A stretch of 64,000 bases of DNA from Vreelandella titanicae BH1 (lineage in GTDB: Bacteria > Pseudomonadota > Gammaproteobacteria > Pseudomonadales > Halomonadaceae), in assembly GCF_000336575.1 (NCBI RefSeq), contig NZ_AOPO01000012.1, positions 62,001 to 126,000 of the forward strand, written 5' to 3'. The notes under the pieces were generated by a model that was not told the DNA's origin, did not search any database, and worked only from the letters and a program-made list of their open reading frames with translations. Both the position numbers and the translations under genes were made by a program. The first letter of the stretch is position 1; the number at the start of each line of letters is the position of its first letter. Positions 58,350 through 64,000 of this stretch are shown here, piece by piece.

Positions 58350-59600
58350 ATGCAGACCAACCAGCTTCTTCTGATTTTTTGCAGTGCATTATTGCTGCTG
58401 GGGCTGCTGGCTTTTTTTGCTGGCCGTTCAAAAGCCACTCGGTTACGTAGCGCGGGTACGGCGATGTTCGCCCAGCCTGACCAATACGCTTGGTTTACAG
58501 TACTCTCCACCGCCGGGCCAGCCGTGGTAGTGAGTGCCTTGGGCGCTTTCGTTTTGCTTCTAATGGGCGCCGACATTCCTACGCTTTATCTGCTGGCGGC
58601 GAGCTTAGTGATAGCAGCCATCGGGCTACTGGTGAGTCTTAATCAAGTAAAACCCGATTTTCATGCCCGTCAAGCCATTGAGCGGGTCATTCGCATGACC
58701 CTGGCTGGGGCAGCGTTAATCTCCATTTTGACGACCTTTGGTATTTTAATTTCGATTATTTCCGAGGCGCTGCGCTTTTTCCAAATGCACAGCTTCTGGG
58801 AGTTCATCACCGGCACCACTTGGAATCCAGGCGCGAGCTTTTTAGCATCCGCGGGTCGCGGTGATGGTAGCGGCGCTGAGTTTGGCTCGGTACCGCTGTT
58901 TGCTGGCACCTTTATGATTACCGCCATCGCTATGCTGGTGGCGGTGCCTATCGGTTTGCTTTCAGCGATTTATATGTCTGAATTTGCACCGCGCAAAGTG
59001 CGTACCGTCGCCAAGCCGGTGTTAGAAGTATTGGCAGGTATTCCTACCGTCGTTTATGGCTTTTTTGCCGCCATCACCGTGGCGCCGATCATTGTCAATA
59101 TTGCCGGTTTTCTGGGGCTCGATGCGTCTTATAACAATGCGCTGGCACCCGGCATTGTGATGGGCATTATGATCATTCCGTTTATCTCATCGCTATCTGA
59201 TGATGTGATCAATTCGGTGCCCGATAGCATGCGCCAGGGGTCGCTGGCACTCGGTATGACCAAAGGGGAAACGATTCGTGATGTGGTAGTGCCCGCTGCC
59301 ATGCCGGGGATTATCTCAGCGTCGCTCTTGGGTATGTCTCGTGCCATGGGTGAAACCATGATCGTGGTTATGGCGGCGGGTATGCGGCCTAATTTAACCG
59401 CTAATCCGCTGGAAGATATGACCACGGTGACTGTGCGTATCGTGGCGGCGCTCACCGGCGACCAAGAGTTTGAAAGTGCCGAAACATTATCAGCTTTTGC
59501 CCTTGGACTCGTGCTCTTCGTGATCACACTCGCACTCAACTTGGTGTCAGTATTGATGATCCGTCGTTTCCGTGAAAAATACCGCGTGAATAACCTGTAA
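58350..59600 (+). CDS. pstC: Phosphate ABC transporter permease PstC
   Basis: The 416-residue inner-membrane permease is of the long PstC type, with an extra N-terminal pair of membrane helices (about residues 5-25 and 55-90). The transport core has the EFAPRKVRTVAKPVLEVLAGIPTVVYGFFA signature (read across about 210-240) and the coupling loop ALGMTKGETIRDVVVPAAMPGI, which contacts PstB. It is preceded by a 95-nt spacer with a hairpin and is 18 nt from pstA. Confidence 0.95.
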   Translation: MQTNQLLLIFCSALLLLGLLAFFAGRSKATRLRSAGTAMFAQPDQYAWFTVLSTAGPAVVVSALGAFVLLLMGADIPTLYLLAASLVIAAIGLLVSLNQVKPDFHARQAIERVIRMTLAGAALISILTTFGILISIISEALRFFQMHSFWEFITGTTWNPGASFLASAGRGDGSGAEFGSVPLFAGTFMITAIAMLVAVPIGLLSAIYMSEFAPRKVRTVAKPVLEVLAGIPTVVYGFFAAITVAPIIVNIAGFLGLDASYNNALAPGIVMGIMIIPFISSLSDDVINSVPDSMRQGSLALGMTKGETIRDVVVPAAMPGIISASLLGMSRAMGETMIVVMAAGMRPNLTANPLEDMTTVTVRIVAALTGDQEFESAETLSAFALGLVLFVITLALNLVSVLMIRRFREKYRVNNL

Positions 59601-59618
59601 CGCCGAGGAACTGTTTCG

Positions 59619-60785
59619 ATGAGCCACTCTTTTGACGAAATCAGCCAGCAGCTTAAGCGGCGTCACCGAAAGTCTACCCGCCTTAAATGGATAACCATGG
59701 GATCGTTAGGTCTCGCGGGCCTTTTTCTGGTGCTGTTTTTTGCCGATATGCTGAGTAAAGGTCTACCCGCTTTCCAGCAGGCCTATATACAAACCGAGAT
59801 TAGCTACACACAAGAAGCCGAAACCGATGGGCGGCGGGCGTTTGATGAAGAGCTGTTGCCGTTAATTAGCCGTACGGCGGTGCGTACAATTCCATTAGAG
59901 TTGCGCAACAATCCTGACATGATCGGCACCAGTAAAGCGGAGTGGGTATTAGCGAATAGTGATGTCGATCAATACTTGAAGGGACACCGGCATCGCTTGA
60001 GTGACGAGGAGCAGGAAGCCCTTGATGCCCGAGTCGAATCTGGACAGGTGGATCTACGCTTTAATACCACTTTCTTTGGTTCGGGTGATTCAAAAATTGC
60101 CGAGAACGCGGGCATTTTATCGGCAGTGGTCGGCACCATTATGACCATGATCGTCACCCTGGCGATATCTTTCCCGATCGGCGTGATGACAGCTATTTAT
60201 CTTGAAGAGTTTGCGCCGGATAACCGCTTAACCCAGATTATTGAAATTAACATCAATAACCTAGCGGCGATCCCGTCGATTCTATTTGGTCTGCTGGGTC
60301 TTGCGATCTTTATTAACTTTTTCGGGGTGCCGCGGTCGTCTCCATTAGTGGGCGGTATGACGCTGGCATTGATGACGCTGCCAGTGATCATTATTTCGAC
60401 ACGTACCGCACTGCGTAGCGTGCCTGAATCCATCCGTCACGCAGGCTTTGGGGTGGGCTGTTCACGCTGGCAGGTAGTGCGGGATCACGTTCTACCCTTA
60501 GCAATGCCGGGTATTATGACAGGTTCTATTATCGGCCTGGCGCAAGCGATGGGTGAAACGGCGCCGCTGATTATTGTAGGGATGGTGGCCTTTATCCCCG
60601 ATGTGGGCGTTTCCTTTACCAACGCGGCAACAGTGATGCCTGCGCAAATATTCACCTGGGCTGGTGAACCTGAGCAGGCGTTTGTGGAAAAAACTGCTGG
60701 CGGTATTTTGGTGCTACTCACCATACTCATCTCACTCAACGCTTTTGCCGTTGTGATGCGTAAGAAATTTGAGCGTCGCTGGTAG
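59619..60785 (+). CDS. pstA: Phosphate ABC transporter permease PstA
   Basis: The 388-residue permease pairs with PstC. After the first membrane helix (about residues 25-45) a long periplasmic segment of some 120 residues precedes the transport core, a layout of the long PstA type. Signature parts are [34 protein letters not shown] (read in pieces near 190-225) and the coupling loop [24 protein letters not shown]. The start has cgaggaa upstream. pstB follows 26 nt later. Confidence 0.95.
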   Translation: MSHSFDEISQQLKRRHRKSTRLKWITMGSLGLAGLFLVLFFADMLSKGLPAFQQAYIQTEISYTQEAETDGRRAFDEELLPLISRTAVRTIPLELRNNPDMIGTSKAEWVLANSDVDQYLKGHRHRLSDEEQEALDARVESGQVDLRFNTTFFGSGDSKIAENAGILSAVVGTIMTMIVTLAISFPIGVMTAIYLEEFAPDNRLTQIIEININNLAAIPSILFGLLGLAIFINFFGVPRSSPLVGGMTLALMTLPVIIISTRTALRSVPESIRHAGFGVGCSRWQVVRDHVLPLAMPGIMTGSIIGLAQAMGETAPLIIVGMVAFIPDVGVSFTNAATVMPAQIFTWAGEPEQAFVEKTAGGILVLLTILISLNAFAVVMRKKFERRW

Positions 60786-60811
60786 GCCAGTGCGTTATAG
60801 AGGACATTTCT

Positions 60812-61651
60812 ATGAATAGCCATGCAACTGTAATGAACGGCCAGCAGACACCTGCGGTTGGGCAACCCTATACACGAAATGAAGCTGCGTGCCACGACCT
60901 GAGTTTCCGGGTTCGCGATTTGAATCTGTGGTATGGCAAAAACCAAGCGCTGAAGAATCTAAATATTGATCTTTTTCAGAAAAATGTGACGGCGCTGATT
61001 GGCCCTTCGGGGTGTGGTAAGTCGACGTTCTTACGCTGTTTGAATCGTATGAACGACCTGATTCCTAGCGTACGCACCGAAGGCCTGGTCGAGATGGACG
61101 GGTTGGACGTTAACGCACCTAAAATGGATGAAGTGGCGCTCCGTCGCCGGGTGGGCATGGTTTTCCAAAAGCCTAATCCGTTTCCTAAGTCGATCTTTGA
61201 AAATATCGCTTACGCACCACGCATGCACGACTTGGTCAGCCGTAAAGCCGAGCAGGAAGAATTGGTTGAAAAAGCGCTGCGTGACGCTGGGTTGTGGAAC
61301 GAGGTGAAAGACAAGCTGCATGAGCCAGGCACCTCTCTGTCCGGTGGTCAGCAACAGCGGTTGTGTATTGCCCGCGCTATTGCGGTTCAGCCTGATGTGA
61401 TTTTGATGGATGAGCCAACCTCAGCGCTTGATCCTATTTCCACCGCCACCATCGAAGACCTGATGGACAAGCTGAAAGAGAAATTCACCATCATTACCGT
61501 GACGCATAATATGCAGCAGGCGGCGCGGGTGGCGGACTACACGGCGTTCTTCCACCTGGGGGAAATCATTGAGTACAACGACACCAAAGTGATGTTCTCA
61601 ACCCCGGCACAGAAGAAGACCGAGGACTATATCTCTGGTCGTTATGGTTAA
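60812..61651 (+). CDS. pstB: Phosphate ABC transporter ATPase PstB
   Basis: This 279-residue ATPase powers phosphate import. Walker A is [12 protein letters not shown] (about residue 68), the ABC signature is [14 protein letters not shown] (about 173), Walker B is [13 protein letters not shown] and the H-loop is [10 protein letters not shown]. The N-terminal 25 residues are a leader not essential to the fold. The operon ends here without the usual phoU; a terminator follows, and the stop codon starts a duplicated 14-nt unit. Confidence 0.96.
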   Translation: MNSHATVMNGQQTPAVGQPYTRNEAACHDLSFRVRDLNLWYGKNQALKNLNIDLFQKNVTALIGPSGCGKSTFLRCLNRMNDLIPSVRTEGLVEMDGLDVNAPKMDEVALRRRVGMVFQKPNPFPKSIFENIAYAPRMHDLVSRKAEQEELVEKALRDAGLWNEVKDKLHEPGTSLSGGQQQRLCIARAIAVQPDVILMDEPTSALDPISTATIEDLMDKLKEKFTIITVTHNMQQAARVADYTAFFHLGEIIEYNDTKVMFSTPAQKKTEDYISGRYG

Positions 61652-61676
61652 TTAATGCTTGCTAATTAATACTTAC
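61649..61676 (+). repeat. 14-nt tandem duplication at the pstB stop codon
   Basis: TAATTAATGCTTGC (61649-61662) is followed directly by TAATTAATACTTAC (61663-61676), 12 of 14 identical. The first unit starts with the pstB stop TAA, giving several extra stop codons. Confidence 0.6.
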
Positions 61677-61680
61677 TACG

Positions 61681-61710
61681 CAGGCCTACTACATGGTGGT
61701 GGGCCTGTTT
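61681..61710 (+). terminator. Terminator of the pst operon
   Basis: caggcctactac (61681-61692) pairs with gtggtgggcctg (61696-61707) through 12 bp including G-U pairs over an ATG triloop and is followed by TTT. It separates pstB from the GAPDH-arsJ unit. Confidence 0.75.
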
Positions 61711-61735
61711 GTTAGTAGGCGTTTTTTTAAGTGTT

Positions 61736-61757
61736 TATATATGTTTTAACGTATATA
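61736..61757. promoter_or_regulatory. AT-rich inverted repeat upstream of gap-arsJ
   Basis: tatatatg-ttttaa-cgtatata pairs at 7 of 8 positions and lies 54-75 nt before the GAPDH start, overlapping the likely promoter. It is a candidate operator for an arsenic-responsive repressor; no arsR is in the window. Confidence 0.4.
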
Positions 61758-61810
61758 GCCGTTATGCTTTCTCTTAATAGATTGTGTAACCGTTAGCTTA
61801 GGAGGCACTC

Positions 61811-62857
61811 ATGGCACTACGTATTGGCATTAACGGCTTTGGGCGGATTGGGCGTTTGGCATTGCGCAGTTTGTGGGGGCAGGTAGACGCTGGCGCGGTA
61901 GCAATAACACGCATTAACGACCCGGGCGGCGATGCGGCAACCTTTGCCCACCTGCTGGAGTTTGATTCAGTTCATGGGCGCTGGGCACCAGGTAAGGGCA
62001 TCTCGGCAACCGATGACGCTATCGTTCTCGATGGAAAAACTGTCGTCTTTAGCGCTAATAAAGCAATTGCCGATAGCGATTGGTCGAACTGCGATATCGT
62101 GATCGAGTGCTCGGGCGTAATGAAAACCACCGATAAACTGCAGGCATACATTGATCAAGGCGTCGGTCATGTGGTGGTGAGTGCGCCTATGAAAGAGGCG
62201 AACGTGCTTAATGTGGTGGTGGGGGTGAACGACCACCTTTACGATCCTGCTCAACATAAGATCGTTACCGCTGCCAGCTGCACCACCAACTGCCTGGCGC
62301 CGGTGGTCAAAGTCATTCAGGAAACCTTCGGTATCCGCCATGGCTCGATGACCACGGTGCACGACATTACCAATACCCAAACCATTCTAGATGCTCCGCA
62401 CAAAGACCTGCGCCGGGCGCGCGCTTGCGGCATGAGCTTAATTCCCACCACTACGGGTTCGGCCAAAGCCATTACAGCCATTTTTCCTGAGTTAGCGAGT
62501 AAGCTTAATGGTCATGCGATTCGTGTACCCCTGGCGAATGCTTCGCTGACTGATATGGTGTTCGAGCTTGAGCGTGAAGTGAGTGTCGAAGAGGTCAATC
62601 AGGCGCTAAAAGCCGCGGCTGATGGCGAGCTTGCCGGTATTTTGGGCTATGAAGAGCGCCCGCTAGTGTCGATTGATTACCGCACCGACCCGCGCAGCTC
62701 GATCATTGATGCGCTCTCCACCATGGTGATCAATGGCACCCAGCTAAAACTCTATGCCTGGTACGACAACGAGTGGGGCTACGCCAACCGCACGGCAGAG
62801 TTGGCCCTGATGGTAGGTAGTGGGCAGGTAGGCGGTGAGCAGGTGGGCCGTGGCTGA
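61811..62857 (+). CDS. gap: ArsJ-associated glyceraldehyde-3-phosphate dehydrogenase
   Basis: The 348-residue GAPDH has the NAD-binding [15 protein letters not shown], catalytic Cys157 in AASCTTNC and His184 in [10 protein letters not shown]. Overlap by 8 nt with arsJ marks it as the arsenate-resistance GAPDH, which uses arsenate in place of phosphate to form 1-arseno-3-phosphoglycerate for export by ArsJ. The FDSVHGRW and HDITNTQ variants agree with that subgroup; a housekeeping glycolytic role cannot be excluded by sequence alone. The start has taggagg upstream. C-terminal residues are Gly/Val-rich ([13 protein letters not shown]) because of the overlap region. Confidence 0.9.
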   Translation: MALRIGINGFGRIGRLALRSLWGQVDAGAVAITRINDPGGDAATFAHLLEFDSVHGRWAPGKGISATDDAIVLDGKTVVFSANKAIADSDWSNCDIVIECSGVMKTTDKLQAYIDQGVGHVVVSAPMKEANVLNVVVGVNDHLYDPAQHKIVTAASCTTNCLAPVVKVIQETFGIRHGSMTTVHDITNTQTILDAPHKDLRRARACGMSLIPTTTGSAKAITAIFPELASKLNGHAIRVPLANASLTDMVFELEREVSVEEVNQALKAAADGELAGILGYEERPLVSIDYRTDPRSSIIDALSTMVINGTQLKLYAWYDNEWGYANRTAELALMVGSGQVGGEQVGRG

Positions 62858-64000
62858 TTTATCGTTGTTAAAGCGGGTAAAGGCGCTACCTTTCGAGGTG
62901 CGCCAATATATGCTGATTACCGGCAACTACTGGGCCTTCACGGTAACCGACGGCGCGCTGCGTATGCTGGTGGTCATGCACTTCCATCAACTGGGTTACT
63001 CGCCGTTAGAAATCGCCATGCTGTTTCTGTTTTACGAAGCTTTTGGTGTGGTGACTAACCTGGTAGGTGGCTGGTTGGGTGCGCGGTTGGGTCTCAACCG
63101 CACCATGAATGTGGGGCTTGGGCTGCAAATTATTGCGCTTGCTATGCTGATGGTACCCGCTAGCCTGCTGACAGTTGCTTGGGTGATGGCCGCTCAGGCG
63201 CTGTCGGGGATCGCCAAAGACCTCAACAAAATGAGCGCTAAAAGCGCCGTTAAAGTGCTGGTGCCAAAAGAGAGTGCTAACGCCAATAGTTCACTCTACC
63301 GCTGGGTGGCGATGCTGACCGGCTCTAAAAACGCGTTAAAGGGGCTGGGCTTTTTTGTTGGCGGGTTGCTGCTAACGTTGATTGGCTTCCAGGCCGCTGT
63401 GTTGGTCATGGCGGTGATGCTTGGCAGCGTGTTACTGCTTTCACTGTTGAGGCTTAAGGCGGATTTAGGCCGCCAAAAAGTAAAGCCCAAGTTCTCCGAA
63501 ATCTTCTCAAAATCACGCGCTATTAACGTGCTCTCCGCGGCGCGCTTTTGCCTGTTTTCGGCACGGGATGTGTGGTTTGTGGTAGCGCTGCCGGTGTTTT
63601 TATACGATCAGCACGGCTGGACACACTGGACAGTGGGTGGGCTGTTAGCGGTATGGGTGATCGGTTATGGCGGGGTGCAAACCCAAGCACCTAAATTAAC
63701 CCGGCTGATCAAAGGCGATGCGCGGGCACTTACCGCCGGCTGGGCGGCGGCATTGGGCGTGCTGGCGATTTTGTTGGCGATGCTGCCCTTGGCGCAGGTA
63801 GGCTGGTTAGTCGTCGGTTTGCTCGCCTTTGGCGTATTGTTTGCGATTAACTCCAGCTGGCACAGTTACTTGATTGTGCATTATGCCCGCGCTGACGGCG
63901 TCTCCATGGATGTTGGTTTCTATTATATGGCCAATGCCATGGGGCGTTTAGTGGGCACGCTACTGTCGGGCTGGCTATATATGGCATATGGGCTGAGCGC
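62850..64000 (+). CDS. arsJ: ArsJ organoarsenical efflux MFS transporter (partial, runs off the end)
   Basis: The reading frame opens with GTG at 62850, overlaps the GAPDH end by 8 nt and remains open to the window edge (383 codons, 3' end missing). It encodes an MFS protein with about ten hydrophobic segments seen so far. The segments [20 protein letters not shown] and [20 protein letters not shown], then [17 protein letters not shown], match ArsJ, which exports 1-arseno-3-phosphoglycerate that then breaks down to arsenate outside. aggtgg upstream of the GTG is a plausible ribosome site. The pairing with GAPDH is the accepted functional unit. Confidence 0.9.
   Translation, partial: MADLSLLKRVKALPFEVRQYMLITGNYWAFTVTDGALRMLVVMHFHQLGYSPLEIAMLFLFYEAFGVVTNLVGGWLGARLGLNRTMNVGLGLQIIALAMLMVPASLLTVAWVMAAQALSGIAKDLNKMSAKSAVKVLVPKESANANSSLYRWVAMLTGSKNALKGLGFFVGGLLLTLIGFQAAVLVMAVMLGSVLLLSLLRLKADLGRQKVKPKFSEIFSKSRAINVLSAARFCLFSARDVWFVVALPVFLYDQHGWTHWTVGGLLAVWVIGYGGVQTQAPKLTRLIKGDARALTAGWAAALGVLAILLAMLPLAQVGWLVVGLLAFGVLFAINSSWHSYLIVHYARADGVSMDVGFYYMANAMGRLVGTLLSGWLYMAYGLS

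Noticed and set aside
61811..62857. Reading this gene simply as the glycolytic GAPDH
   Set aside because: The 8-nt overlap with arsJ and subgroup-specific motifs point to the arsenate pathway; a dual role cannot be excluded.

Overview
The window is a stretch of bacterial chromosome that looks like a moderately halophilic gammaproteobacterium of the Halomonadaceae (Halomonas/Vreelandella type). I infer this from the protein flavour, the very acidic periplasmic and C-terminal protein segments (PstS, the MlaA tail), and gene orders shared with Pseudomonas and E. coli: prpR-prpB-prpC-acnD-prpF-prpD, uvrY-uvrC-pgsA-tRNA-Gly-Cys-Leu, dnaX-ybaB-recR and lapA-lapB. No database search was possible, so the genus is an inference. 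Coding density is high. I see no insertion sequence, prophage, integron or CRISPR array.

Layout. 0.3-2.8 kb: trpGDC. 2.8-6.65 kb, minus strand: a large YdiJ-type FAD/Fe-S dehydrogenase and a DUF4202 protein. 6.8-8.1 kb: a dicarboxylate/amino-acid:cation symporter. 8.5-14.3 kb: serS, a SIMPL protein, an AI-2E family permease, trxA, cysB and cysH. 14.4-15.7 kb: pabB. 16.0-24.5 kb: a complete methylcitrate (propionate) operon behind its own GntR regulator. 24.6-30.3 kb: a ComEA-like protein, pyrF, lapAB, ihfB, sdhE with a CptA-like partner, and nadB. 30.5-35.4 kb: a three-gene tRNA cluster, pgsA, uvrC, uvrY/gacA, tRNA-Ala and argF. 35.6-41.7 kb: grxD, dnaX-ybaB-recR, rnd-ycgL-acpH-ycgN. 41.7-51.2 kb: an S9 oligopeptidase, a small membrane protein, a class II amidotransferase, fadD and hrpA. 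51.3-57.1 kb: a FabH-like synthase, mlaA, a PP2C/STAS partner-switching pair, an MFS drug transporter and a TauE/SafE exporter. 57.2-61.7 kb: pstSCAB behind a Pho box. 61.8-64.0 kb: a GAPDH overlapping an ArsJ transporter that runs off the window end.

How parts work together. The right end joins high-affinity phosphate uptake (which can also admit arsenate) to the GAPDH-ArsJ pathway, which makes and exports 1-arseno-3-phosphoglycerate. The prp operon routes propionyl-CoA through the methylcitrate cycle; three of its gene boundaries carry hairpins with the same CCCGGTG/CACCGGG arm, and a fourth carries a large nested palindrome. fadD has a PsrA-type operator, linking it to fatty-acid sensing.

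Most of the window is ordinary core genome. The unexplained material lies in the spacers: structured elements in the prp operon, a dnaX leader with competing pairings, and several low-copy tandem repeats of 12-15 nt at gene edges (ihfB, downstream of tRNA-Leu, argF/grxD, the tauE start codon and the pstB stop codon).
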